Shown one piece after another: positions 25,974 to 34,033 of a stretch of 41,334 nt of DNA. The translations under genes were made by a program, and so were the position numbers. This DNA comes from Candidatus Roslinia caecavium (GTDB taxonomy: Bacteria; Bacillota; Clostridia; Monoglobales; Monoglobaceae): contig CAJFTO010000030.1 in the NCBI GenBank assembly GCA_904419955.1, forward strand, positions 2,501-43,834, read 5' to 3'. The notes under the pieces were generated by a model. It did not search any database. It had not been told where the DNA came from and worked only from the letters and a program-made list of their open reading frames with translations. The first letter of the stretch is position 1, and the number at the start of each line of letters is the position of its first letter.

Positions 25974-26465
25974 TTACATCAGGCCTTCTACCTCTTCTTT
26001 GAGCGCCTCGACCTGACTTCTCTGCTCGTCGCTGAGATCCTTGGTCAGCAGCGAATTTATCGTCATGAGCGCGTCGTCGTAGAGTTCCTCGTCGATAAGC
26101 TCTCTGATACTGTTAAGATCAGCCTCGATGGAGACCGTATCCGCGGCCGCTTCCTCGGCGGTCATTCTCTCCGGCTCCTCGGTCGGAGTCATGTCGTCGG
26201 CCTTAGCCGAAACGCCCTCTTCGTCGTCCGTCTGAGCGGCGTTCGTCGTTCTCTCCGTCGTCGCTCCGCTCTCGCTCGCGCTCTCCGTATCTTCAGCCGG
26301 AGTAGCCTCCGCTTCTTCTCTTTCCGCCGTCGCCGCCGGTCTTTCGGTAGCTACGCTCTCCGTATCCGTTCCCGCGCTCGGCGTCGCCGAATCGCTACAC
26401 CCTACAAGTATGCCCGCGGACAGAACTCCCGCAAGCGCGACCGCTGTTACCTTCTTAAAATCCAA
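25974..26465 (-). CDS. Lipoprotein of unknown function with low-complexity linker
   Basis: 163 residues from a TTG start (26465), supported by GGAGAG 6-7 nt upstream. A lipoprotein signal peptide ends in the lipobox LVGC at about residues 20-23, so the mature protein should be lipid-anchored outside. Residues about 24-105 are a Thr/Glu/Ala/Ser-rich linker without hydrophobics. The C-terminal 55 residues look helical (SIEADLNSIRELIDEEL, DDALMTINSLLTKDLSDEQ), resembling a short tetratricopeptide-like hairpin. No family recognised. Monocistronic by its terminator; the HD protein gene lies 94 bp upstream on the same strand. Confidence 0.8.
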   Translation of the reverse strand: MDFKKVTAVALAGVLSAGILVGCSDSATPSAGTDTESVATERPAATAEREEAEATPAEDTESASESGATTERTTNAAQTDDEEGVSAKADDMTPTEEPERMTAEEAAADTVSIEADLNSIRELIDEELYDDALMTINSLLTKDLSDEQRSQVEALKEEVEGLM

Positions 26466-26558
26466 TTTAAACTCTCCTTTTCTTTTTAAAAATTCCTCTC
26501 AGTATCGCAGACGCCCCAAGCGAAACGCTTAGACGCCCCGCGCCTTATCCCGCGCCGA

Positions 26559-27050
26559 TCAATATCTCTCAAACGCCAATTTGAGCCGCATCTGCGCGTA
26601 AATCCCGTAGCTCGCTTCCCAGACGGCGCATATCTTATCCACCATCGAGACCACGTACGCCTCCTTATGTCTCGGCCAAATCATTCCGCACAGCCACATA
26701 TGGTTTTTGATGATGTCCTTTTCAAGCTCGCTCAGCTCGGTTATCTTCTGCGCGTTTTTAAGCGCGATCCTCGAATGCAGCAACGCGTGCTTTACGGCTC
26801 CGAGACCCGCGTCCGACCAGTCATAGTAGAACAAGTCGTGAAGGAGTCCGGCTCTCGCCGCCGCCTCGTAGTTAAGACCCATTCTCTTGCACATCAAATA
26901 GCTATAGTACGCCACGTTTATGCAATGCTGTTTTCTGCTTACGCCGTAATGATGGGAACAATTTTCAAGGCGTAAAAACGCCTCGTTATCCATCAAATCC
27001 TGAACGATACCACGGAATTCCTGATACTGACTGTTGCTATCATTAACCAT
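26559..27050 (-). CDS. HD domain protein (predicted phosphohydrolase)
   Basis: 163 residues from ATG 27050; AGGGG lies 9 nt upstream of it but directly abuts the earlier ATG 27059. HD-type metal ligands can be followed: HCINVAYYSYLMCKRM (His), AGLLHDLFYYDW (His-Asp pair), then HALLHSRIALKNA and a later Asp in VSMVDKICAVWEA. This pattern matches small HD hydrolases annotated as HDIG/HD-superfamily proteins in Clostridia; the substrate, perhaps a nucleotide, is unknown. It has its own promoter at 27145-27174. Confidence 0.85.
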   Translation of the reverse strand: MVNDSNSQYQEFRGIVQDLMDNEAFLRLENCSHHYGVSRKQHCINVAYYSYLMCKRMGLNYEAAARAGLLHDLFYYDWSDAGLGAVKHALLHSRIALKNAQKITELSELEKDIIKNHMWLCGMIWPRHKEAYVVSMVDKICAVWEASYGIYAQMRLKLAFERY

Positions 27051-27144
27051 CGCTATCATCCCCTAAAAATTTTTGGAAAAAACAAACGTACTATATAGCT
27101 TTTACTTAATCAAAAATTATATGACTATCTGCTTAACCGATGTT

Positions 27145-27174
27145 ATTATACCCCGTTTAAATTATAAAAGTCAA
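27145..27174 (-). promoter_or_regulatory. Promoter of the HD domain gene
   Basis: Minus strand: TTGACT, 18 bp, TATAAT. The leader would be about 88 nt. Confidence 0.65.
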
Positions 27175-27556
27175 TTCTTATATTTAAACAATTTATTAAT
27201 TTTTGACCCGCAATTTTGTAACTATTGACTACCGCGCCGAGAATAAGCGCTATTTTAATACTTTTCTGAGATTATTAGTCGTATGCTCCTTAAAATACGC
27301 TTTTTCTAAAATAGGATAAATATTTGGTTAAACTCAAACCTAAATATGTAATTTAACTCTTGTGTTACCGCGTAAAATAGGTTATAATATATGTGTTTGC
27401 AGGCGGACGCCATACTGAATAATTGTCCTTCGCGGACGCGGCGGCGCGGCAGGGGCGCTCATCCGCTCATACAGGCCGCTCAGAGCGCGAAACCGCAACG
27501 TATTATTCGTATCGGATCGCATATGTATTTTAGCAGATATTGGGAGCATAGAGGAT
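27175..27556. other. Gap upstream of cysE with promoter and possible folded leader
   Basis: 27175-27359 is AT-rich with nothing recognised. After the promoter at 27360-27388, the leader of about 160 nt is GC-rich and can form small hairpins (GTCC/GGAC near 27425-27436; GCGCTC 27455-27460 with GAGCGC 27483-27488). No T-box signature (GGNACCGCG) or S-box core is present in the leader. Confidence 0.5.
27360..27388 (+). promoter_or_regulatory. Promoter of cysE
   Basis: TTGTGT, 17 bp, TATAAT. Confidence 0.6.
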
Positions 27557-28282
27557 ATGGGAATATTTAAAACAATCAAAAACGAAATAGCTTTGACGTT
27601 CGAGCGCGACCCGGCGGCGCGTTCAAAAGCCCAGGTTCTCTTGCTCTATCCCGGAGTCCGCGCCATAATCAACTACAGAGTGGCGCACAGGCTCCACAAC
27701 AGAGGCCATTATTTTCTCGCCGACTGGATCTCCAAGCGCACCCGCAGAAAGACGGGCATAGAGATACACCCCGCGGCGAAGATAGGCCAAAACGTCTTTA
27801 TCGACCACGGCATGGGCGTCGTGATCGGCGAGACCGCCGAAGTCGGAGACAACTGCACCATATATCAGGGCGTGACCCTCGGCGGCACGGGTAAGGACAA
27901 AGGCAAGCGCCACCCCACGATAGGCGCCAACGTGACCATCGGAGCCGGCGCGAAAGTGCTCGGTCCGTTCAAGGTCGGCGACAACTCCAAGATAGCCGCG
28001 AACGCGGTCGTACTCAAGGAAGTTCCGCCCAACAGCACCTGCGTAGGCGTTCCCGCGCATATCGTCAAGCGGGATAACGTCAGAGTCGCTCCGGCCAAAC
28101 CGACCGCGCGGTACGTCGCGGATCTCGACCAGATACACATTCCCGATCCGGTCGCTTCCGAGCTCGATACTCTGCGCCAAAACGTAAAACGTCTCACCGA
28201 ACAGCTTAAGGAATGCGAAGAGAGCCACGGTCCCGACTGTCCGCATTTTAAGGATAGACGCGGCGACGGTTCGGGCGAATAA
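27557..28282 (+). CDS. cysE: Serine O-acetyltransferase
   Basis: 241 residues. It transfers acetyl from acetyl-CoA to L-serine, giving O-acetylserine for cysteine synthesis. The N-terminal helical region (about 1-62) is short, as in EpsC-type enzymes. The left-handed beta-helix of hexapeptide repeats runs about residues 65-175, with the active-site His/Asp stretch IDHGMGVVIGETAEVGDN and GVTLGGTGKDKGKRHPTIG. A tail of about 60 residues (helical, ending in Cys/His-containing ESHGPDCPHFKD) follows the catalytic fold; such extra tails occur in clostridial homologues. Gene order cysE-cysS-mrnC is the same as in Bacillus. SD GGGAG lies 11 nt upstream of the ATG; AGAGG is closer. Confidence 0.95.
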   Translation: MGIFKTIKNEIALTFERDPAARSKAQVLLLYPGVRAIINYRVAHRLHNRGHYFLADWISKRTRRKTGIEIHPAAKIGQNVFIDHGMGVVIGETAEVGDNCTIYQGVTLGGTGKDKGKRHPTIGANVTIGAGAKVLGPFKVGDNSKIAANAVVLKEVPPNSTCVGVPAHIVKRDNVRVAPAKPTARYVADLDQIHIPDPVASELDTLRQNVKRLTEQLKECEESHGPDCPHFKDRRGDGSGE

Positions 28283-28477
28283 GGAACCGGCGATGGAGAT
28301 CGGCAAATAGCAGGACGAGCGCGTTCTGCGACGATAGGTATAAAAATATAAATATAAGCTAATCGACAAAACGATACGGCGGCGCGCAAAGTCTCGATAA
28401 ACCGGAACGTACGCGGCGCGGCCGATATATTTATCAACATATTATTAAAACATAGATATTTCTAAAGACTCGTTTGC

Positions 28478-28529
28478 TCTGCCCACGGGAGACGCGGTCG
28501 TATATATAAAGACACAGAATGTGGGCGGA
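28478..28529 (+). promoter_or_regulatory. Hairpin in front of cysS
   Basis: TCTGCCCAC (28478-28486) pairs with GTGGGCGGA (28521-28529), 9 bp with one T-G wobble, ending just before the putative SD (GGAAAGG). It could restrict cysS translation. The flanking 28283-28477 holds nothing else recognised. Confidence 0.35.
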
Positions 28530-28546
28530 AAGGTCATGGAAACCGT

Positions 28547-29941
28547 ATGAAGCTTTTTAACAGTTTAACAGCCAAAAAGGAAGAATTCGTACCGATAACT
28601 CCGGGCGAGGTGAAGATGTACTCCTGCGGCCCCACAGTATACAACTATTTTCATATAGGAAACGCGAGGCCGTTTATCATATTCGACACGCTCCGCAGGT
28701 ATCTGGAATACTCGGGGTATAAGGTCAAATTCGTCCAGAACTTCACAGATATAGACGATAAAATGATAAATAAGGCTAACGAGCTGGGCATAACCGTCCG
28801 CGAGCTGGCCGATAAGTATATAGCCGAATACTTCAAGGACGCGGAAGGGCTCGGTATACACAGAGCCACGGTTCACCCCAGGGCTACCGAGAACATAGAC
28901 GCGATAATAGAGATCATCTCAAAACTGGTCGAGAGCGGCTACGCCTACAACGTAGACGGCGACGTGTATTACAGCACGAAGAAGTTCTCCGAATACGGCA
29001 AACTATCGCATCAGCCTCTCGAGGAGCTCGAGAGCGGCGCGCGGATAGACGTCAGCGAAGACAAACGCGATCCGATGGACTTCGCGCTCTGGAAAAAGCA
29101 GAAACCGGGCGAACCGGCCTGGGAGAGTCCGTGGGGAATGGGACGTCCCGGCTGGCATATCGAATGCAGCGCGATGGCGAATAAATACCTCGACAAATCG
29201 ATAGACATACACAGCGGCGGTCAGGATCTGATCTTTCCGCACCACGAAAACGAGATAGCGCAGAGCGAAGCCGCCAACGGCTGCACCTTCGCCAACTACT
29301 GGGTGCATAACGGATATATAAACGTGGACAACAAAAAGATGTCCAAATCCCTCGGCAACTTCTTCACGGTCAGAGACGTGGCCAAGGAGTTCGACTATGA
29401 AGTTATCAGATTCTTCATGCTGTCGGCTCATTACAGAAGCCCGATAAACTTCAGCAAGGACTTGATGGAATCCGCAAAATCCAGCCTCGGCAGGATATAC
29501 ACCTGTATAGAGAATTTGGAATTTTTGTCGCAGAACGCGCAAAACGCAAACCTTAGAGACTCGGAAGAGGATAGCGTTAAGACGCTTAGCGGCTACAAGG
29601 ATAAATTCATCGCGGCTATGGACGACGACCTCAATACCGCCGACGCGATATCGGCCATATTCGAGATAGTCTCTTACGCCAACAAAAATATAGATTCCGA
29701 CTCTTCAAAAGAGTTGATAGAAAAATATATCGGTACTATAAAAGAACTCGGGGATATCCTCGGACTGCTCCAGAAATCCCAAAGCGACGTTCCCGCCGAG
29801 ATACAGAGCATACTCGACGAACGCGCGGCGGCGAGAGCCGAGAAGAACTGGGGCAAGTCGGACGAACTCAGAGATAAGCTCAAAGAGCTGGGCTATATAG
29901 TCAAGGATACAAAGCAGGGTCAGCAGCTTACAAAGGCTTAA
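28547..29941 (+). CDS. cysS: Cysteine--tRNA ligase
   Basis: 464 residues, the usual length. Class I synthetase charging tRNA(Cys). HIGN at residues 36-39 and KMSKS at 264-268 are the two class I ATP-binding signatures; zinc ligands include C27 (YSCGPTVY), the Cys of WHIECSAM, and His/Glu of [10 protein letters not shown]. The C-terminal DALR and anticodon-binding region is intact. Start ATG 28547 begins at the TGA of a four-codon frame (ATG 28535), an ATGA overlap that may couple translation. Confidence 0.96.
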   Translation: MKLFNSLTAKKEEFVPITPGEVKMYSCGPTVYNYFHIGNARPFIIFDTLRRYLEYSGYKVKFVQNFTDIDDKMINKANELGITVRELADKYIAEYFKDAEGLGIHRATVHPRATENIDAIIEIISKLVESGYAYNVDGDVYYSTKKFSEYGKLSHQPLEELESGARIDVSEDKRDPMDFALWKKQKPGEPAWESPWGMGRPGWHIECSAMANKYLDKSIDIHSGGQDLIFPHHENEIAQSEAANGCTFANYWVHNGYINVDNKKMSKSLGNFFTVRDVAKEFDYEVIRFFMLSAHYRSPINFSKDLMESAKSSLGRIYTCIENLEFLSQNAQNANLRDSEEDSVKTLSGYKDKFIAAMDDDLNTADAISAIFEIVSYANKNIDSDSSKELIEKYIGTIKELGDILGLLQKSQSDVPAEIQSILDERAAARAEKNWGKSDELRDKLKELGYIVKDTKQGQQLTKA

Positions 29942-30044
29942 AGCGGCTCTGCCGCCGTGGACGCGTTAACGCCGGGGGCGCATATAACGATCTATATCGA
30001 GCGAAGCGGCGCCGCCCCGGCCATAAAGCGACAAGAGGTAAAAT

Positions 30045-30470
30045 ATGGACAAGAATGAAACGCTTACGGAAGAACTGCTTAAAAACGCGAACTCTGGGGA
30101 TCTCCCGATACGTCCCGCCGAGTATTCGGCGCTGGCGCTGGCGTACATAGGCGACTGCGTGTACGAATTATACGTCAGGACTCATCTTCTGAAGGCGGGC
30201 AACAACAACGTAAACTCCCTGCACAAGACCGCCACGAAATACGTTCGCTGCGCCGCGCAGTCGGAGCTTTATCACAGGATAGCGCCTCTTCTGACCGAGG
30301 AGGAGACCGCGGTATTCAAACGCGGCAGGAACACCAAGTCGCACGTGCCTAAGAATTCCGAAATGAGCGACTACAGAAACGCCACCGGGATCGAGGCGCT
30401 GATAGGATATTTATACTTAAGCGGGGAATACTGCAGGATAAGCGAACTTACCGGGTATTTGTTTGTTTAG
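30045..30470 (+). CDS. mrnC: Mini-ribonuclease III
   Basis: 141 residues. MrnC matures 23S rRNA and is an RNase III catalytic domain without a dsRNA-binding domain. Signature residues: ALAYIGDCVYELYVR (catalytic Asp37), LHKTATKYVRC, KRGRNTKSHVPKN and YRNATGIEALIGYLYL (catalytic Glu). It follows cysS by 104 bp, as in Bacillus, where cysS-mrnC is conserved. SD AAGAGG upstream. Confidence 0.93.
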   Translation: MDKNETLTEELLKNANSGDLPIRPAEYSALALAYIGDCVYELYVRTHLLKAGNNNVNSLHKTATKYVRCAAQSELYHRIAPLLTEEETAVFKRGRNTKSHVPKNSEMSDYRNATGIEALIGYLYLSGEYCRISELTGYLFV

Positions 30471-30644
30471 CGCGCCCGGCGGTTCGCGCCGATAATTACA
30501 GACGATCGAATCATATTTGATTTTTAGTCGCATTCGTATAGAGGTAGATTTTAAATATATTTTAGAGAATACGAGAGATAAACACATATAACTAAGTCCG
30601 AATATAATTTTTATCTTAATTTGCTTAGCGGAGATTTTCCGTAT

Positions 30645-30673
30645 TTGAAACAGTAAAAAAGATTTTATATATT
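30645..30673 (+). promoter_or_regulatory. Promoter of the transketolase genes
   Basis: TTGAAA, 17 bp, TATATT, 24 bp before the start codon of the first gene. Confidence 0.65.
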
Positions 30674-30696
30674 CTATACATTTAGGAGGAAATGAA

Positions 30697-31545
30697 ATGG
30701 ATTCACAAAAAGTAAGAGAACTTCAGATCAACGCGACTCACGTCCGTAAAATGGCTCTCGAAGCGGTACATAGCGCGGGCGCGGGACATCCGGGCGGTTC
30801 GCTGTCTCTGGCGGACTACCTGACCTACCTGTATATGGTAGAGATGAACGTAAATCCCAAGGACGCGAAGAATCCCGACAGGGACAGATTCGTTCTGTCT
30901 AAGGGTCACTGCTCGCCCGCTCTCTACGGCGTACTTGCCGAGGCGGGATTTATCCCGAAGGAGGATATAAAGGGCTTTAGAAGCATCGACAGCTACCTTC
31001 AGGGCCACCCCGACATGAAGAAGGTAAACGGCGTGGACATGTCAACCGGCTCGCTCGGTCAGGGCATAAGCGCGGCCTGCGGCATGGCTATCGCGGGCAA
31101 GCTGGACGACAAGGATTATCGGGTCTATACCGCGCTCGGCGACGGCGAGATCGAGGAAGGTCAGGTATGGGAGGCGGCGATGTTCGCGGCTCACTATAAG
31201 CTCGACAATCTTACCGCTTACCTCGACTTCAACGGGCTTCAGATAGACGGCGACATCACAAAGGTCATGAACTCGCTGCCGATCGATAAGAAGTTCGAAG
31301 CCTTCAACTGGCACGTAATAAACATCGACGCGCACGATTTCAACCAGATAGAAGCTGCGGTGAACGAAGCTAAGGCCACCAAGGGTAAGCCTACCATGAT
31401 AATCGGAAAATCCATTAAGGGCAAAGGCGTTTCGTTTATGGAAGGTCAGGCGGCATGGCACGGGACCGCGCCGAACGACGAACAGTACGCTCAGGCTATA
31501 TCTGAGCTGGACGCATATCTTGAGAGTCTGGGAGGTAACGAATAA
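30697..31545 (+). CDS. tktN: Transketolase, N-terminal (TPP-binding) subunit
   Basis: 282 residues. Corresponds to the pyrophosphate-binding half of transketolase, which moves two-carbon units between sugar phosphates in the non-oxidative pentose phosphate pathway. Motifs: VHSAGAGHPGGSLSLADYLTYLY, RDRFVLSKGHCSPALY, GSLGQGISAACGMAIAGK and the TPP motif GDGEIEEGQVWEAAMFA ending with the DFNGLQIDG metal residues. Transketolase split in two genes is common in Clostridia. The stop TAA overlaps the ATG of the next gene by one base, so translation is coupled. Strong SD AGGAGG. Confidence 0.94.
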   Translation: MDSQKVRELQINATHVRKMALEAVHSAGAGHPGGSLSLADYLTYLYMVEMNVNPKDAKNPDRDRFVLSKGHCSPALYGVLAEAGFIPKEDIKGFRSIDSYLQGHPDMKKVNGVDMSTGSLGQGISAACGMAIAGKLDDKDYRVYTALGDGEIEEGQVWEAAMFAAHYKLDNLTAYLDFNGLQIDGDITKVMNSLPIDKKFEAFNWHVINIDAHDFNQIEAAVNEAKATKGKPTMIIGKSIKGKGVSFMEGQAAWHGTAPNDEQYAQAISELDAYLESLGGNE

Positions 31546-32498
31546 TGATTAAATATGAAAAAGGCAGTAAGGTTGCAACAAGACAGGCATACGGCGACGC
31601 TCTGGTCGAGTACGGCGCCGATCCGAGGATAGTCGTTATGGACGCCGATCTTTCAAAATCCACAAAGACCGACGGCTTTAAAAAGACCTATCCCGAAAGA
31701 TTCATAAACACCGGTATCGCCGAGGGCAACATGATGGCGGTCGCGGCCGGCATCGCCACCTGCGGCAAGATAGTATTCGCAAGCTCTTTCGCGATGTTCG
31801 CCGCCGGCAGAGCCTTCGAACAGATAAGAAACTCTATAGCCTATCCGCACCTCAACGTTAAGATAGGCGCGACCCACGCGGGCATCTCTGTAGGCGAGGA
31901 CGGCGCGTCCCACCAGTGTCTCGAGGACTTAGGTCTTATGAGAACGATCCCGGGCATGGTAATACTAAATCCCGCCGACGCGGTCGAATCAAACCTCGCG
32001 GTAAAAGCGGCTATCGACTACGAAGGTCCGGTCTACCTGAGATTCGGACGTCTGGCCGTTCCGACAATTTTCGACGAAAACTATAAGTTTGAGATAGGAA
32101 AGGGCGTCGAACTCGAGGACGGAACCGACGTAACCCTTATCGGAACCGGTCTTATGGTCCCCGACTGTATCGAAGCTAAGAAGATCTTAGCCGGCGAAGG
32201 CATAAGCGCCCGCGTTATCAACATGGCCACGATCAAGCCCATAGATAAGGATATAATCGTGAAGGCCGCTAAGGAGACCGGCGCGATAGTCACGGCGGAG
32301 GAGCACAACATAATCGGCGGTCTCGGCTCCGCAGTAGCGGAAGTCCTCGTAGAAAACGCCCCGGTACCGATGCAGAGAGTGGGAACTCAGGACGTATTCG
32401 GACGTTCCGGCAAACCGTATCCTCTTCTCGAAATGTACGGCCTGGATGCTAAGACCATCGCCGCAAAGGCGAAAGCCGCGATCGCGATGAAAAAATAA
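31545..32498 (+). CDS. tktC: Transketolase, C-terminal subunit
   Basis: 317 residues. Pyrimidine-binding and C-terminal transketolase domains, completing the enzyme with the preceding subunit. It includes RFINTGIAEGNMMAVAAGIA (catalytic Glu of the pyrimidine domain), FASSFAMFAAGRAFEQIRNS, GASHQCLEDLGLMRTIPGM and the C-terminal domain VTLIGTGLMVPDCIEAKKIL, VTAEEHNIIGGLGSAVAEV. Length fits the split-subunit form. One-base overlap TAATG with the first gene. Confidence 0.94.
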   Translation: MIKYEKGSKVATRQAYGDALVEYGADPRIVVMDADLSKSTKTDGFKKTYPERFINTGIAEGNMMAVAAGIATCGKIVFASSFAMFAAGRAFEQIRNSIAYPHLNVKIGATHAGISVGEDGASHQCLEDLGLMRTIPGMVILNPADAVESNLAVKAAIDYEGPVYLRFGRLAVPTIFDENYKFEIGKGVELEDGTDVTLIGTGLMVPDCIEAKKILAGEGISARVINMATIKPIDKDIIVKAAKETGAIVTAEEHNIIGGLGSAVAEVLVENAPVPMQRVGTQDVFGRSGKPYPLLEMYGLDAKTIAAKAKAAIAMKK

Positions 32499-32592
32499 GA
32501 TCGTATGCGTAAAACTCAAACGGCGTAGACTGGAACTCGGTATTACGCGTACTTGTCTATTTAGTTTGTATAAACAGAACAATACATATATT

Positions 32593-32620
32593 AGAGCGGT
32601 AATTATGCCGCTCTTTTATG
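32593..32620 (+). terminator. Terminator after the transketolase genes
   Basis: AGAGCGG (32593-32599), loop TAATTATG, CCGCTCT (32608-32614), then TTTATG. Confidence 0.75.
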
Positions 32621-33000
32621 TTATACAATATAGCCGTCACCCTTTTGCGTTCCGAATACTATCAAAAAAATAAGGCGCCCCTCAGAAACAACGTTTTTGC
32701 AGTTATTGTCACACTCCGGGGGAGTTTTCAAATATTTTCCATTATTACAATTGCATTAAACGTCGCATATGTCAGTGACGTCTCTTTTTGCCGGGGGAGA
32801 TTTTAAGCCGTTTAGGGGAGTCTCAGGGGAGTATTTTTTTGAAAAAGTCCCCCAAATAAATAACGTTTTCACGGGGTTTACAGGTGTTTGGGGGAGTTAG
32901 GGGAGTTTTTTTTAATACTGTAAAATATATTAAAAAAATAATAAAATATATAATAAAAAAATATACGTAAAGAATAGAGAAAAAAGTCCCCTGTTTCCCC
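32621..33000. other. Gene-poor stretch with repeated GGGGAGT motifs
   Basis: No supported gene; a 62-codon frame at 32618-32806 has no SD or domain. GGGG(G)AG(T/A) occurs at 32718, 32793, 32815, 32826, 32890 and 32900, often followed by T-runs. TCCCCCAAA (32848-32856) pairs with TTTGGGGGA (32887-32895), and TTTCCCCC ends the stretch at 33001. An A/T-only tract lies at about 32914-32970. Confidence 0.5.
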
Positions 33001-33110
33001 CAACGTAGCGATTAGCGATTAGCGATTAGAGAATAGAGAATAGGGGGTAAAATTTGCTTGTATAACGCCCGACGGTTTGTTTGAGGAAATGGAATACTCT
33101 GTAAAGGAAT
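33001..33110 (+). repeat. Dispersed repeat, copy A (5' part)
   Basis: Begins CAACGTAGCGATTAG, with tandem AGCGATT and AGAGAAT units, then TAACGCCCGACG and GGAAATGGAATAC, which align with copy C (35475-35640). Its right half is missing where the peptide locus begins. Confidence 0.6.
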
Positions 33111-33116
33111 TGTAAA

Positions 33117-33145
33117 TTGACGGATGACGTCGAATGTTATATAAT
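33117..33145 (+). promoter_or_regulatory. Promoter of the small peptide gene
   Basis: TTGACG, 17 bp, TATAAT. The transcript would start near 33152, about 100 nt before the peptide start. Confidence 0.65.
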
Positions 33146-33171
33146 TATCGTTAGCAGAAATCGGAACTTAG

Positions 33172-33383
33172 CGGTTATCCTCTCTACTCTCTTAAAGAAG
33201 GGAGGTGTTATCCCATTCAAGACTTATGTCGAAGAAAAAGGGGTGATAATTGCTGTGAAGTATATACTTAGAGTACTTGTACTCGTTGTTATATTTCTCA
33301 TAGTTTTCACTATGAAAGCAATATAGCCGCCGGCGCTTTCCAAATACGGCAGCTATAATAAAACTGTTGTTTTAGGATAACCG
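33172..33383. other. Complementary ends of the small-peptide transcript region
   Basis: CGGTTATCCT (33172-33181) and AGGATAACCG (33374-33383) are perfectly complementary over 10 bp and bracket the peptide ORF. Inside, TATAGC (33323-33328) pairs with GCTATA near 33351-33356 downstream of the stop. Confidence 0.5.
33255..33326 (+). CDS. Small hydrophobic peptide, candidate type I toxin
   Basis: 23 codons from GTG 33255 to TAG 33326, just below normal gene-calling limits. The peptide begins with a Lys-Tyr pair, has one Arg at residue 5, then a run of Val, Leu, Ile and Phe (residues 6-17), and ends in MKAI: a single short TM helix. SD-like AAGGGGTGAT (33238-33247) lies 7-9 nt upstream. A second SD, GGGAGGTG (33200-33207), is half-buried in a GGGA/TCCC hairpin. 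A near-consensus promoter (33117-33145) drives it, and a perfect-consensus promoter on the opposite strand (33408-33436) points back across it. Architecture matches type I toxin-antitoxin loci (BsrG/TxpA-like layout), but I do not recognise the peptide family. Confidence 0.45.
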   Translation: MKYILRVLVLVVIFLIVFTMKAI

Positions 33384-33407
33384 TTAGACAGTTCCCTTTC
33401 TGCTTTT

Positions 33408-33436
33408 ATTATACACTAAAATTTTAGTATTGTCAA
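33408..33436 (-). promoter_or_regulatory. Consensus antisense promoter with palindromic spacer
   Basis: Minus strand: TTGACA, 17 bp, TATAAT, a full match to the sigma-A consensus. The spacer contains the perfect 14-bp palindrome ACTAAAATTTTAGT (33415-33428), a possible repressor site. Confidence 0.75.
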
Positions 33437-33445
33437 CATAGTAAT

Positions 33446-33612
33446 CAGGACTTTAGGAATTAGGAAGTAGAGGTAAAATTCGCCCATTTAACGCCTAAGC
33501 GGCAACGTTTGCGAGTTGGGATACGTTGTTTTCCTATGCGGCTACAGAGGCCGTAAAAACGGCAATAGGAGCCTTTTGGGCTCCTATTCGCTATTCTCTA
33601 ATCGCTACGTTG
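33446..33612 (+). repeat. Dispersed repeat, copy B
   Basis: Shares GGATACGTTGTTTTCC, GCGGCTACAGAGGCCG and CTCCTATTC with copy C. It contains a perfect 10-bp hairpin AATAGGAGCC/GGCTCCTATT (33564-33588). Its right end (33583-33606) is a 23/24 inverted match to 33021-33044 in copy A. It touches the 3' end of ridA. Confidence 0.6.
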
Positions 33613-33976
33613 TCGCTATTACCTCTACCTCTACCAGAACGTTCTTGGGCAGGGATTTTACCGCTACGCAGGAGCGCGCGGGCTTCTGGGTAAAGTATTT
33701 CGCGTATACCTCGTTGAACGCGCCGAAGTCGTTCATATCGGCTAAAAAGCAGGTCGTCTTTATAGCGTTCTCCATCGAGCTTCCGGCAGCCTTGAGGACC
33801 GCGTCGAGGTTCTTCATGACCTGCTCGGTCTGCGCCTCTATCCCCTCTGCTGCGACGTCTCCGACCGCCGGATCGATCGCGATCTGTCCCGACGTGTAGA
33901 CCATATCTCCAACCTTTACCGCCTGGCTGTACGGACCTATCGCCTCAGGCGCGTTTTTTGTATAAATCTTTTCCAT
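33605..33976 (-). CDS. ridA: RidA family enamine/imine deaminase
   Basis: 123 residues, the usual length. RidA hydrolyses reactive enamines such as 2-aminoacrylate and 2-aminocrotonate released by PLP dehydratases. The family signature is present: GPYSQAVKVGDMVYTSGQIAIDP, TEQVMKNLDAVLKAAG, TCFLADMNDFGAFNEVYAKYF, the substrate-binding Arg101 in KPARSCVAV, and LPKNVLVEVEVIA at the end. It follows ilvA by 57 bp on the same strand, a logical pair since IlvA makes the substrate. SD GGAGGAAA. Its stop lies within the end of repeat copy B. Confidence 0.95.
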   Translation of the reverse strand: MEKIYTKNAPEAIGPYSQAVKVGDMVYTSGQIAIDPAVGDVAAEGIEAQTEQVMKNLDAVLKAAGSSMENAIKTTCFLADMNDFGAFNEVYAKYFTQKPARSCVAVKSLPKNVLVEVEVIATT

Positions 33977-34033
33977 TGTTATTTCCTCCGTTTCAATCAG
34001 ATCTTATATTTGTCTCAGCTTTAAATCATAAAC

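Larger units (their letters stand above)
33152..33401 (-). ncRNA. Predicted antisense RNA over the small peptide gene
   Basis: The start at about 33401 is set by the consensus promoter at 33408-33436. The RNA would be fully complementary to the peptide mRNA. The 3' end is a guess; no clear terminator was found on this strand. Confidence 0.35.

Noticed and set aside
27360..27556. Cysteine T-box leader before cysE
   Set aside because: The only near-match to the conserved GGNACCGCG (GTTACCGCG) lies inside the promoter spacer, not in the leader.
32618..32806. 62-codon frame after the transketolase genes
   Set aside because: Starts inside the terminator tail, has no SD, and carries translated GGGGAGT repeats.
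32793..32832. G-quadruplex in the GGGG-rich stretch
   Set aside because: G-runs are too far apart for a standard short-loop quadruplex.
33001..33045. CRISPR array from the AGCGATT/AGAGAAT tandem units
   Set aside because: Units are only 7 bp and adjacent, with no spacers and no cas genes nearby.
33117..33254. Longer version of the small peptide ORF (69 codons from TTG 33117)
   Set aside because: Its start overlaps the -35 hexamer of the promoter, so it cannot be on the transcript; GTG 33255 with an SD is preferred.
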